Shown here piece after piece: positions 26,534 to 35,439 of a stretch of DNA of 64,000 nucleotides. A model generated the notes under the pieces. It did not search any database. It saw only the letters and a list, made by a program, of their open reading frames with translations, and was not told where the DNA came from. The first letter of the stretch is position 1; each line of letters begins with the position of its first letter. Location of the stretch: assembly GCF_000585395.1 (NCBI RefSeq), contig NZ_KK073875.1, forward strand, positions 2,852,017-2,916,016, written 5' to 3'. This DNA is from Saccharibacillus sacchari DSM 19268. Its GTDB lineage: Bacteria > Bacillota > Bacilli > Paenibacillales > Paenibacillaceae. The position numbers and the translations under genes are program-made.

Positions 26534-27379
26534 ATGGAACGGAATGAAAAGCTGTATGATTTTGAGCCGGGAGATTCGGTGCTGAACCAGGCTCCGTTTA
26601 CGGATGACGAGGCCCGATATGATCTCGTGCACGGGATTGCTTCCGATCCTTCGTCGCTTCGTTTGAAGGCCGGGGATCATCGGCTGCTCTTCGTGCGCAC
26701 GCCGGGGCGGAACGGCTGGCTATGGATGGATTCAAGCCTGAGTCAAGAAGAGCGCGAAGGGCGGATGCTGGCGCTTATGGAGGAGACGGATCGCCGGGGA
26801 ATCGAACTCGGCGGCGTGCACGGCAAGCCGGAGACGGTCGTTTTTTTCGCTGAACGCTATGCGCAGTCGCATGGTTTGGACCATCGATCGAATATGCAAT
26901 TGGAATCCTACGTCTGCCGGGAGGTACATCCGCCGTCGGGAGTTGAAGGTAAAGCGCGCGTTGTTTTGCCGGATGACGCCGACGTTGTTGCCGAATACTT
27001 GTCCGGATTTATGCGCGATGCGTTCGGTACGGAGCAAAGCAGCGAGTCGTTGGCCGAGGCAGCGGCGGATCTGGCTTCTTCGGGCAATCTGTACTTCTGG
27101 GAAGCGAACGGAGAACCTGTCGCGATGGCCAACATGGCTCCGGCTTCTCCGAGGTATCGCCGAATCAATGAGGTCTATACGCCGCGCGAGTTCAGGAAGA
27201 AAGGCTACGCGAGCGCTTTGGTATCCGAGATCTGCCTTCGTCTGAACGCGGAGGGGATTACGCCCGTATTATATGCCGACTGCGACAATCCGGATTCGAA
27301 CGGGGTTTACCGCAAGATTGGTTTTAAAGAAAACGGTCGGTTGTTGGATACTCGGTTCGTAGAGCGAACAGCGGAATAA
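26534..27379 (+). CDS. GNAT family N-acetyltransferase
   Basis: A 281-residue protein; the C-terminal 140 residues form a GNAT fold with the acetyl-CoA signature VYTPREFRKKGYASALV and a final NGVYRKIGF motif. The N-terminal half is the variable region often seen in large Gram-positive GNATs. The substrate is unknown. The ATG is preceded by AAAAGGAGAAGG. It is followed after 32 bases by a WYL-domain regulator, and the two may be co-transcribed. Confidence 0.85.
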   Translation: MERNEKLYDFEPGDSVLNQAPFTDDEARYDLVHGIASDPSSLRLKAGDHRLLFVRTPGRNGWLWMDSSLSQEEREGRMLALMEETDRRGIELGGVHGKPETVVFFAERYAQSHGLDHRSNMQLESYVCREVHPPSGVEGKARVVLPDDADVVAEYLSGFMRDAFGTEQSSESLAEAAADLASSGNLYFWEANGEPVAMANMAPASPRYRRINEVYTPREFRKKGYASALVSEICLRLNAEGITPVLYADCDNPDSNGVYRKIGFKENGRLLDTRFVERTAE

Positions 27380-27411
27380 AAATAAAGACGCGGTCCGAAG
27401 GGGGAAAGCCA

Positions 27412-28368
27412 TTGAACAAGACCGATCGAATGTTGGCTATTTTGCTCCGCCTCCAGCGGGAACGGACGGTTCGGGCAGAAGATCTGGCCGAGACGTTCGA
27501 GACGAGCATTCGGACGATTTATCGGGATATGCAGGCTTTGAGCGAAGCAGGCGTTCCGCTGCTCGGTACGCCGGGCACCGGATATTCGCTGGTAGAAGGA
27601 TATTTTCTGCCTCCTGTCATGCTGACCGAAGACGAAGCGCTGGCGGCATTGATCGGAGCGGATCTGACGAAGCGGTATTTTGCGGGGAAAGTGCGTAGAG
27701 GAGCGGAGACGTTTGGGGAAAAGCTGGAGCATATTCTGCCGCCCAATCTGCGCGAGGAAGTCCGACACTTGCGCGAGACGGCCAGACTGGCACCTGATCG
27801 GGCAGCAGAGCAAGATGAAGCCGAGCTGGAACGCGCCGAGCTTTTACGGGAAGCCGTGATGCAGAAAAGAAAAGTCGAATTTGCCTATGCGAAAGCGGGC
27901 GAGGAAGATTCGATCGCCGCGCCGGAGCTGCGACGTACGGCCGACCCCTATGGAATTGCGCTGGTACGCGGCGTCTGGATGCTGATTGCGTACTGCGACC
28001 GTCGCCGCGAAATTCGTCATTTCCGCGTTTCCCGTATCGCTGATTTGCAGCTCAAGCCGGAACGTTTTCTTCTGCCGGATGGTTTTCGGTTGTCCGACTA
28101 TCGGGGCAAGGACGATCGGACGCTGCAGGCGGTTATACGCGCCGACCGGTCCGCTGCGGAGCGGGTGAAGGAACTGCGCTCTTACTATCTGGAACGGATC
28201 GAACCTGCGGACGAAGGGTATTTGCTGCATTTTCGGATGCGACAAATCAAGGATCTGCTTCCGCTATTGCTCGGCTTGGGTGATACGTTTGACGTAGTCG
28301 AACCCGAGGAACTGCGCGTGCTGCTTCGGAACGAACTGCAAAATATGTTAAGGCGATGCGAGCCGTAG
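27412..28368 (+). CDS. HTH/WYL-domain transcriptional regulator (YafY-like)
   Basis: A 318-residue regulator. N-terminal winged helix (RMLAILLRLQRERTVRAEDL, TSIRTIYRDMQALSEAGVP), then a WYL domain (from about residue 140: RKVEFAYAKAGE) and a C-terminal WCX extension. WYL regulators respond to nucleotides or DNA damage and repress or activate nearby genes. The TTG at 27412 lies nine bases after AAGGGGG and no ATG fits. It ends at a bidirectional terminator shared with the TetR gene. Confidence 0.87.
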   Translation: MNKTDRMLAILLRLQRERTVRAEDLAETFETSIRTIYRDMQALSEAGVPLLGTPGTGYSLVEGYFLPPVMLTEDEALAALIGADLTKRYFAGKVRRGAETFGEKLEHILPPNLREEVRHLRETARLAPDRAAEQDEAELERAELLREAVMQKRKVEFAYAKAGEEDSIAAPELRRTADPYGIALVRGVWMLIAYCDRRREIRHFRVSRIADLQLKPERFLLPDGFRLSDYRGKDDRTLQAVIRADRSAAERVKELRSYYLERIEPADEGYLLHFRMRQIKDLLPLLLGLGDTFDVVEPEELRVLLRNELQNMLRRCEP

Positions 28369-28389
28369 AAAAATTTCGGTAGTCGCCGC

Positions 28390-28435
28390 AAAAAAAGCGA
28401 ACGAATGCGGCATCTCGCGGTTGTTCGCTTTTTCG
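28390..28435. terminator. Bidirectional terminator
   Basis: AAAAGCGAAC (28393-28402) pairs with GTTCGCTTTT (28423-28432) across a 20-base region with further pairing. It lies between the convergent WYL and TetR genes. Confidence 0.8.
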
Positions 28436-28468
28436 TAAGAGCAAGCCTGTTTTTTCTTCCGAGAAACG

Positions 28469-29047
28469 CTACTCCGCTGCCGGAAACCGATCCAGGATCA
28501 TCGTTTCCAGCAGCGCATAGGTCTTCTCCAGATCCAATTCGGGATAAAGCAGCTTCTGAAGCGCAAGGCCGTCGAAGCAGGCAAGAAGAATGGCAGATAG
28601 AGATTCGCGCTCCTGATCGCCGAGGCCAAGCAGCGCGGAATCCAGCACGCCGGCGATGCCTCCGCGTCCGACCTCCAGCAGTTGGGAGACGTCGTTCGCA
28701 AGCGCCGTATCCCGCAATCCTTGGGCGAAGAACTCGTACCGAAGTTTGTACCATTCCGGGCCGTGCTCGTCAGAGGTTTTGCGGGGCGCGCCTTCCTCGG
28801 CTCCGAATAGCTCGGATGAACGTCCGGGCATCGTATCGCCGAACTCCTTCTCGTACCGTTCGCGGCTCTGCTTGACGACCTCGCGCAAAATTTCTTCTTT
28901 GGTTTTGAAGTAGTAATGAATCAGGCCGGGAGCGGGGAGTCCGGCCTCTGCCGCGATCTCCTTGATCGACGAACTTTCGTAGCCTTTTTCTGCAATCGTT
29001 CGCGCTGCCGCCTCAACGATTTGCCTTTTGCGAGGATTCTTTTTCAT
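28469..29047 (-). CDS. TetR family regulator
   Basis: A 192-residue repressor. Helix-turn-helix at residues 10-50 (RQIVEAAARTIAEKGY, SSIKEIAAEAG, LIHYYFKTKEEIL). The C-terminal domain (SLSAILLACFDGLALQKLL) is like that of the BetI/YcdC_C group. The start has AGAAGGG upstream. Its target is not obvious; the divergent gene is the hybrid sensor kinase at 29292, 245 bases away. Confidence 0.87.
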   Translation of the reverse strand: MKKNPRKRQIVEAAARTIAEKGYESSSIKEIAAEAGLPAPGLIHYYFKTKEEILREVVKQSRERYEKEFGDTMPGRSSELFGAEEGAPRKTSDEHGPEWYKLRYEFFAQGLRDTALANDVSQLLEVGRGGIAGVLDSALLGLGDQERESLSAILLACFDGLALQKLLYPELDLEKTYALLETMILDRFPAAE

Positions 29048-29291
29048 GCGGCACCCTTCTTTCCTATAGCCTTGACAAGGTACTGGCGGTTCTTTCCATT
29101 TAGCGTAGCAGGTCGCCCGAACAGCCGCAATCGCGTTTTGCGCAAGCCGTTATGCGAATCGGAACTTTTGAATGGAAAAACCGTGTATAATCTTCAGTGA
29201 AAATCCATTTTTCGAATGGTGCAAATAAGCGATTACAACGCGTGCAGAGCCTTATGGCCTTGTCCGAATGAACAGGAATGAGAGCGATACG

Positions 29292-32200
29292 ATGCTGAAA
29301 AAGTGGCTGATTCTCCTATTGGCTTTCTGTTTGATCATTATTGTGCCTGCGGTCGGGCTAATGGATATAATGACGTCGCAGCGCGGCTTGCCCCGTGCGG
29401 AGGACGGCAAAGTCGATTTGAGCGGCTGGGATTATGCGCAGCGGGGCGCGGCGACGCTAAACGGAGAGTGGACCTTTTACCCCGGACGATTGGTTGACCC
29501 TGCCGAGCTGACGGAAAAAGCATCGGGAGGAACCAAGCTTCAGGTGCCGGGCGCGTGGAACGACGCAATGCCGGACGGTCCGCTCGGCTACGGAACTTAT
29601 CGGTTGGAGATTGATTTGGGTCGGTCCTTCGATGAAGATTTCGGACTGCGTGTCGCCAATGTTCGCATGGCAAGCCGGGTCTATCTGAATGGCGAAGAAG
29701 TCGGAGGAAGCGGCGTGCCTTCGGAAGACCGGACTTTGGATGTACAGAAAAACGTACCGTACACCGGCTTCATTCACCTGAGCGGGACCAAAGCGGTACT
29801 GGTGGTGCAGGCCTCGAATTTCAGTTACGCCTCGGGCGGGATCTTCGATTCGATTGTCATCGGGCCGGAAAGCGTCATTTTGCTGGATAAACAGGGCGAC
29901 TGGATTCGGGACTTTGCTTCGCTCTGCGGATTCTTTTTGCCGGGTATGCTGTTTTTATTATTGTATGTGCTGCACAAGCGCGAGCTTCCGCAGCTTTATC
30001 TGGGTCTGTTTTGCATGCTCGGGGTCATCTACGTTTTGACGCATGGGGAAAAGCTGCTCGATTATTTCCTTCCGGACATGCCGTATATGGCGATGTTGAA
30101 ACTCCAAGCCGTGTCTTCGAACCTGATCTATCTGTTCCTGATCGCCTATATGGATGCACTGATTCCGGGGATCATTCACAAGCGGGTGCTGCAAGGATAC
30201 GCTTCGCTTGCTGTATTGGGGGCAGTATTGGGTTTGGTGCTGCCGATGCCGATCTTTTCGACGATGGAAAGTATTTTACTCTCCGTGGCCTTCCTCAGTC
30301 TGGCCTATACGGGCTGGGTGATGATTCGCTGGGTGAAAAGAAGCGCGGAGGATTGGTATCTGGTCACGCTGGGACTGATGAGTATTTCCGCATTCATCTT
30401 GTTGAATCTGATCTATCTAATCGCTCAAGTGGATACGCGGTGGTTGGCGATCTACGAGCTGGTTCTGTTCGTGCTGGCGCAGACCGTGCTCTTGATCCGC
30501 CGCTTTGTCCGGGCATTTGCGGATGTGGAGCGATTGTCGGGCCGATTGCTGACCTTGGATGGATTGAAGGACGAATTCATGGCGAACACGTCTCACGAAC
30601 TGCGGACGCCGCTGCACGGCATTATTAATATTGCCCGCTCCATGTTGGAAGGGGCCGCAGGGCCGGCTTCGGCCAAGCAGCGCGAGAACCTGGCCATGAT
30701 CATGACGACGGGTCAGCGGCTGTCTCTGTTGGTCGGCGATATTCTTGATTTCTCGAATTTGAAGGAGGGACGTCTTCGTCTGGACGTGCGCACCTTGCAC
30801 CTGCCTTCTGTCGTCCGTTCGGTGATCGAGGTTATGACGTATACGCTGGGGGATAAGCCGATTCGGATCGTGCAGGAGTGTTCCGAAGATCTGCCCGGCG
30901 TACGAATGGACGAAGACCGGTTACGGCAAATTCTCTATAATCTATTAGGCAATGCTGTAAAATATACGGAGCAGGGCGAGATTCGAATCGGCGCATCCGT
31001 CGACGGCGATCAGGTGAAAGTCGAAGTCGCGGATACCGGAATCGGAATCGAGCGAGAACGCTGGCCTGATATTTTCCGACGCTTCGAGCGTACGGACGAA
31101 GCGTCGGGCATGGAAGGAACGGGGCTCGGACTTAGCATTACCCGGCAGCTTGTCGAGTTGGGAGGCGGCCGGATCTGGTTGGATTCGACACCGGGCGAAG
31201 GTACAAGTTTCTTTTTCACCCTGCCTGTATCTTCATCCGCACCGGAAGCTTCCCAGACTGGCGTGTTGGCGTTCGCTGAAGAGCCGCACTCCAGAGGCAC
31301 GGTTCCCGAAGCTCCGGGATTTGCGGTTGCCGATGCCGGGCGCGTGCTCATTGTCGATGACGATCCGGTCAATCGGCGGGTGCTGCTGAATCTGCTGGCG
31401 ACTGCCGGTTACGAGGCAGAGGCCGTATCAGGCGGAGCCGAAGCGATCATATTGATGGAGGAAAAGCCCGGCTTCGAGCTGGTGGTGACCGACTGGATGA
31501 TGCCGGGCATGTCGGGTCTTGAGTTGTGCCGCCGATTGCGCGAGCGTCATGCGCTGGCCGTATTGCCGATTCTGCTGCTCACCGCGCGAGGGCTGCCGGA
31601 GGATATCCGGGCAGGCTTCGAGGCGGGCGCCAGCGATTTTCTGAGTAAGCCTGTCGATGCCGGCGAATTGAGGGCGCGCGTGCGTACCCTGATCGGAATG
31701 CGCCGTTCGGCGGAAGAAGCGATTCGTACGGAGATGGCGTTTCTTCAAGCCCAGATCAAGCCCCACTTTTTGTACAACGCGCTGAACGTGATCATTTCCG
31801 CATGCAGCACCGATCCCGATAAGGCGATTGATTTGTTGATCGAACTGAGTCACTATTTGCGAGGGAGCTTTGACTTCCATAACCGGGATCGTCTTGTACC
31901 GCTGCAAAAAGAGCTGGAGCTGGTCGAGGCTTATGTGGCATTGGAGCAAGCGAGGTTCGATGATCGACTGGTCTTTGAATATGAAGCGGATGATCTGGTG
32001 GGCGTGTTCGTCCCTCCGCTCAGCATTCAGCCGCTGGTCGAAAATGCGGTTCGTCACGGCGTGATGCAGCGTTCGGCCGGAGGCGTGGTCCGATTGGAGA
32101 TTCGGGATACTGGTTCGACGGTGTCCGTACGGGTTAGAGACAATGGAGTGGGTCTTGCCCCGGAGGATTTCGACGAGATTATGGCCGGTCGAACGGGCGG

Positions 32201-32336
32201 CGTAGGCCTGCGCAATATTCATCGTCGCCTCTCTGCTTTGCACGGCGCGGCGTTACGGCTTGAATCAGCTTCTTCCGAGAACGAGAGCGGTACGGAGATC
32301 GGATTCGACCTTCCCAAGAATGCAGTGTTGAAGTAA
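29292..32336 (+). CDS. Hybrid sensor kinase with two kinase cores (7TMR-DISM, HisKA, REC, LytS-type)
   Basis: A protein of about 1014 residues. N-terminal helix, extracytoplasmic jelly-roll sensor (7TMR-DISM type, to about 190), seven membrane helices to about 400. Then a HisKA dimerisation domain with His435 (TSHELRTPLHG), HATPase (NAVKYTEQG, GTGLGLSI), a receiver with Asp734 (VVTDWMMPGMSG), and a second, LytS-type kinase with His825 (QIKPHFLYNAL) and its own HATPase (QPLVENAVRHG). Two complete kinase cores flank one receiver. Likely partners are the two receivers encoded just downstream. The ATG at 29292 follows AGGAATGAGAG; 29268 is the alternative start. Confidence 0.88.
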   Translation: MLKKWLILLLAFCLIIIVPAVGLMDIMTSQRGLPRAEDGKVDLSGWDYAQRGAATLNGEWTFYPGRLVDPAELTEKASGGTKLQVPGAWNDAMPDGPLGYGTYRLEIDLGRSFDEDFGLRVANVRMASRVYLNGEEVGGSGVPSEDRTLDVQKNVPYTGFIHLSGTKAVLVVQASNFSYASGGIFDSIVIGPESVILLDKQGDWIRDFASLCGFFLPGMLFLLLYVLHKRELPQLYLGLFCMLGVIYVLTHGEKLLDYFLPDMPYMAMLKLQAVSSNLIYLFLIAYMDALIPGIIHKRVLQGYASLAVLGAVLGLVLPMPIFSTMESILLSVAFLSLAYTGWVMIRWVKRSAEDWYLVTLGLMSISAFILLNLIYLIAQVDTRWLAIYELVLFVLAQTVLLIRRFVRAFADVERLSGRLLTLDGLKDEFMANTSHELRTPLHGIINIARSMLEGAAGPASAKQRENLAMIMTTGQRLSLLVGDILDFSNLKEGRLRLDVRTLHLPSVVRSVIEVMTYTLGDKPIRIVQECSEDLPGVRMDEDRLRQILYNLLGNAVKYTEQGEIRIGASVDGDQVKVEVADTGIGIERERWPDIFRRFERTDEASGMEGTGLGLSITRQLVELGGGRIWLDSTPGEGTSFFFTLPVSSSAPEASQTGVLAFAEEPHSRGTVPEAPGFAVADAGRVLIVDDDPVNRRVLLNLLATAGYEAEAVSGGAEAIILMEEKPGFELVVTDWMMPGMSGLELCRRLRERHALAVLPILLLTARGLPEDIRAGFEAGASDFLSKPVDAGELRARVRTLIGMRRSAEEAIRTEMAFLQAQIKPHFLYNALNVIISACSTDPDKAIDLLIELSHYLRGSFDFHNRDRLVPLQKELELVEAYVALEQARFDDRLVFEYEADDLVGVFVPPLSIQPLVENAVRHGVMQRSAGGVVRLEIRDTGSTVSVRVRDNGVGLAPEDFDEIMAGRTGGVGLRNIHRRLSALHGAALRLESASSENESGTEIGFDLPKNAVLK

Positions 32337-32428
32337 GAAATTCCCAGTTTTCTTGTTCAGAAAATGTTCAGCCCTTTCCGGTATGATAAGTACGAGTACC
32401 CGCGTTTTCCGGGAAAGGGATGAGAATC

Positions 32429-32833
32429 ATGCGGATTTATCTATTGGATGGCGATCGGGAATCGCTGGCACGGACAGCCCGCATGTTGGGCGGTTATCCC
32501 GACGTCGAATTGATTGGCAGCTCCTATGAACCTGAAGCGGCATTAAGCGAAGCACGGGGTCTTGAACCCGACGCTTTATTTATAGAAACGCGTCTCGGCT
32601 GTATTTCCGGACTTGCGGCTTCCGAGCGCCTGCTGCGCGAATTGCCGGACTTGCGTGTTGTCTACGTGACGGCAAGCCGCGAATATGCGGTTGAAGCTTT
32701 TGAACAACGGGCATTCGATTACCTGCTTAAACCGCTGACGCTGGAGCGACTGGAGCGGACGATTCTCCGTCTGCGGCGTTCCTGCGGAAGCATTGTTCAT
32801 ACGCGGCAAGAAAGACTAGATAAAGTGGAGTGA
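32429..32833 (+). CDS. Stand-alone receiver domain lacking the phosphoacceptor Asp
   Basis: A 134-residue single-domain receiver. The acidic pocket (LLDGDRE, Asp7 and Asp9) and the lysine in DYLLKPLT are present, but the phosphorylation site reads LFIETRLG, placing Glu53 where Asp is expected. Glu mimics phospho-Asp in many receivers, so this may be a constitutively active or phosphorylation-independent adaptor (inference). The frame extends to an ATG at 32420, but 32429 fits the AAAGGGATGAG spacing. It follows the hybrid kinase by about 90 bases and overlaps the next regulator's leader. Confidence 0.8.
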   Translation: MRIYLLDGDRESLARTARMLGGYPDVELIGSSYEPEAALSEARGLEPDALFIETRLGCISGLAASERLLRELPDLRVVYVTASREYAVEAFEQRAFDYLLKPLTLERLERTILRLRRSCGSIVHTRQERLDKVE

Positions 32834-32838
32834 TACGG

Positions 32839-33984
32839 ATGCGAGCAATGCTGATCGACGATGAAAAGCCCGCACTGGCACATCTGGAGCGGCTGATTCG
32901 TGCCGATGGGCGATTGGAGCCCGTAGCGCTATGCACATCGGCACGCGAAGGCATCGAATGGTTGGACAAGGAACGGATCGATGCCGTATTTCTGGACATC
33001 GGAATGCCGGAGATGAACGGGTTGGAAGCAGCGGAGCATATCCAGCAGCGCTATCCCGGCATTGCGATCGTCTTCGTCACGGCGTATTCCGATTATGCCG
33101 TGGAGGCATTCGACTTGCAGGCGATCGATTACCTGCTCAAGCCGATCGGTCCTGCGCGCTTGCAAAAGGCGATAGCCCGAATCGTTCCGGACTCTTCGGA
33201 AGCGGAGGCGGCTGCTGCGGGGGGGATCGATGCTGCTTCACAAACATCAGAAATGCCCGGCGTTCTGATGTTTCGTCGGCTGGAACTCTATGATTCCGCA
33301 GCCCGCAAGGTTCGTCCGGTCAAGTGGCGCACCGCCAAGTCGCAGGAACTCTTCGCCTATCTTCTGCATCAGGGCGAGCAATGGGTACCGCGAGGCGAGC
33401 TGACCGATCTGCTCTGGCCGAGCATGCCGGGCGACAAGGCCGCTACGCACCTGCATACCTCCGTCTACCAGATTCGCAAGCTGCTGAAGGAGAGCAAACC
33501 GGAGATGGCCCTGGAGTATCGCCAAGAGAGCTATCGCCTGCTGCGCGGCGGCGTAGAGACGGATGTTGAACGTTTTGAACGCGAATATGAAGAACTGATC
33601 GGTTCGGTAAAAGGAAAAATAGATCCGGCCGAGGCCCTGTTGGCATTATGCCAAGGCGGCTACCTGGAACACCACGACTACCTATGGGCCGAATCCCGAG
33701 CCGAAAAGCTAAACCGCCAACGGTTCCGCCTGGCCCTTGAACTGGCCCAAGAAGAAAAGGCCGCAGGCCGAACCGACGAGGCGATTCGCCTTCTAACCTC
33801 TCTTCAAGAGGAAGAACCCTACGCCGAAGAAATCTGCCGCCAACTCATGTCTGCCCACCAATTCGCCGGCAACAAACGTCTGGCGCGCGAATGCTACCGG
33901 GCATTTGAAATGCGCCTCGAAGAAGAACTGGGCGCAGAACCGGAGCCTTTGACTCGCCAGGTGTATGAACGATTGGAAGAGTGA
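32839..33984 (+). CDS. Response regulator with winged helix and BTAD domain
   Basis: A 381-residue regulator. The receiver is complete: acidic IDDEKPA, phosphoacceptor Asp in AVFLDIGMPEMNG, Thr in FVTAYSD and Lys in YLLKPIGP. Then come a winged helix (WRTAKSQELFAYLLHQGE, RGELTDLLWPSMP) and a BTAD helical domain to the end. The ATG at 32839 is eight bases after GTGGAG; a GTG in the same frame at 32830 overlaps the upstream stop. With the hybrid kinase and the Glu53 receiver it forms a three-gene signalling unit. Relative of the 23024 regulator. Confidence 0.88.
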   Translation: MRAMLIDDEKPALAHLERLIRADGRLEPVALCTSAREGIEWLDKERIDAVFLDIGMPEMNGLEAAEHIQQRYPGIAIVFVTAYSDYAVEAFDLQAIDYLLKPIGPARLQKAIARIVPDSSEAEAAAAGGIDAASQTSEMPGVLMFRRLELYDSAARKVRPVKWRTAKSQELFAYLLHQGEQWVPRGELTDLLWPSMPGDKAATHLHTSVYQIRKLLKESKPEMALEYRQESYRLLRGGVETDVERFEREYEELIGSVKGKIDPAEALLALCQGGYLEHHDYLWAESRAEKLNRQRFRLALELAQEEKAAGRTDEAIRLLTSLQEEEPYAEEICRQLMSAHQFAGNKRLARECYRAFEMRLEEELGAEPEPLTRQVYERLEE

Positions 33985-34103
33985 AAAACGCCACCGAGCG
34001 CATTGGATTCGCGCAACTTGAAGACGGCACGCATAACTCGGTTAAGCCAAAAGAGCCATGAGCAGCTATGCTTGGGGGAATCTCGGCGAACAGCCTATCC
34101 AAA

Positions 34104-34325
34104 TGTGTGCAAAGCGTCAACAATTTCACTAGTTTTACGACTTTTCTTTTGAGATGCTGACTTTTGATCAACATTTTGCTTCATTTTGGCTCAAATTCGA
34201 GTCAAAATCCGAAAAATGTTGATATTCCGTCAGCATTTTCAAAATCCAGTGCCGAAACACGCTAAAATGTGCGCAAAAGGTCAACATTGCAACGCATAAC
34301 GCATAACGCATAACGCATAACGCAT
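34104..34325. repeat. Palindrome, flanking direct repeat and five tandem heptamers
   Basis: Part of the gene-free stretch 33985-34607. TGTGNGCAAA followed by GTCAACA occurs at 34104-34122 and 34268-34286. Between them is a long imperfect inverted repeat, with ATGCTGAC and GATCAACATTTT on one side and AAAATGTTGAT and GTCAGCAT on the other (34154-34236). Next come five exact tandem copies of AACGCAT (34291-34325). No coding sequence is seen. The heptamer may vary by slippage. Confidence 0.6.
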
Positions 34326-34342
34326 CCTACAGCTGTGCACAT

Positions 34343-34382
34343 AAAAATAGCGTTCCGGAATCTTTCCCGGAACGCTATTTTT
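34343..34382. terminator. Bidirectional terminator
   Basis: Perfect 16-bp stem AAAAATAGCGTTCCGG with an 8-base loop and its complement ending in TTTTT. It separates the convergent REC-BTAD and DsbA-like genes. Confidence 0.9.
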
Positions 34383-34428
34383 ATGTTTTTATCCCTACCT
34401 AACACCGCGAAGCCAGTGTTAAGCTTGG

Positions 34429-34598
34429 AGAATTCCGATTCGTGACGCGCGCCAAACGGAGGGAGAAATTCAGCGAGAGACGCCTTTGAACTCGGAAAAT
34501 TTCCACTAAAATTTCATTCCAGTTTTCCGAGTGAGACAGCGTCTCGACCGAATTTCTCCCGCAGCGCCCCAGCGCGGCCTTCCACGAATAGGAATTCC
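34429..34598. repeat. Long palindromic intergenic repeat, copy 4 (type B)
   Basis: Right end ACGAATAGGAATTCC; middle arms GGAGGGAGAAATTCAG and GAATTTCTCCCGCAGCG; inner stem CTCGGAAAA/TTTTCCGAG. The conserved loop pair CGCCTTTGAACT and AGTGAGACAGCG is intact. It ends ten bases from the stop of the DsbA-like gene, in a convergent intergenic region. Confidence 0.85.
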
Positions 34599-34607
34599 GA
34601 AGAAGCC

Positions 34608-35333
34608 TTACTCAGGCTTCCCGCCCCCCGGCACCGCACACGAGCCGTCCGAACATCCGTCCAGATCCGCCGAATCGTCGCCGAGCACCGTCAATGCGGG
34701 ACGCTCGCCCCACGCGCGTTCCAACGCTTGATCGAACACGCTGTCGGGCTGCGCGCCGGAAACCGCGAACTTGCCGTCCAATACGAAGAACGGCACGCCG
34801 CGCACGCCGAGCTGCATCGCTTCGTCTTCGTCGGCCCGAACCTTATCGCCGTAAGTATCGGATTTCAATACGGCCAGCACTTCGTCCTTGTCGAGTCCCG
34901 CTTCCGCAGCCAGCTTCGCCAGCTCTTCATGATCGCCCAGGAATGCGCCTTCCGTGAAGTAGGCTTGCATCAGACGCTCGGTCAAAGCCGGCGACAGTCC
35001 TTTTTCGGCCGCGAAGTGAGCCAAGCGATGCGCATCGAACGTGTTCGTGTAACGCATATTGTCGAAATCGTAATTCAGGCCGACGCCGCGTGCCGCTTCG
35101 CTGACGCTGCGGTTGGAAGCCATGGCCTGCTCGCGGCTCATGCCGTACTTGCCGGCGAGCAGATCGTGAATATCGCCGTTATGCTGCACCGGAGAGTTCG
35201 GATCGAGTTCGAAGCTTTTATAGACGACTTCAACCTGATCTTTGTTCGGGAAACGTTCTAGAGCGTGTTCGAGGCGGCGTTTGCCGATATAACAGAACGG
35301 GCAGACATAGTCCGACCAGACTTCGATTTTCAT
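34608..35333 (-). CDS. DsbA family oxidoreductase (FrnE-like)
   Basis: A 241-residue cytosolic thioredoxin-fold protein with the active-site motif DYVCPFCYIGKRRL at the N-terminus (CPFC) and the cis-Pro region GVRGVPFFVLDGKFAVSGAQ near residue 185. It lacks a signal peptide. The 40-residue C-terminal tail holds two more Cys (DGCSDGSCAVPGG). FrnE/YwbO relatives are dithiol isomerases or 2-hydroxychromene-2-carboxylate-isomerase-like proteins; the physiological substrate is unknown. AAAGGAG precedes the ATG. It stands alone. Confidence 0.87.
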   Translation of the reverse strand: MKIEVWSDYVCPFCYIGKRRLEHALERFPNKDQVEVVYKSFELDPNSPVQHNGDIHDLLAGKYGMSREQAMASNRSVSEAARGVGLNYDFDNMRYTNTFDAHRLAHFAAEKGLSPALTERLMQAYFTEGAFLGDHEELAKLAAEAGLDKDEVLAVLKSDTYGDKVRADEDEAMQLGVRGVPFFVLDGKFAVSGAQPDSVFDQALERAWGERPALTVLGDDSADLDGCSDGSCAVPGGGKPE

Positions 35334-35439
35334 GGGAAAAGACTCCTTTTGGCGACGGATGCTTTTTCGATCGCACCCGAATCGCTGAATGATAGATGTT
35401 ACTTTACAATCCTTCGTTACATTATAACACTAAATGATA

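Noticed and set aside
34291-34325. Five heptamer repeats considered as a CRISPR-like array
   Set aside because: The units are contiguous, with no spacers and only seven bases long; a simple tandem repeat.
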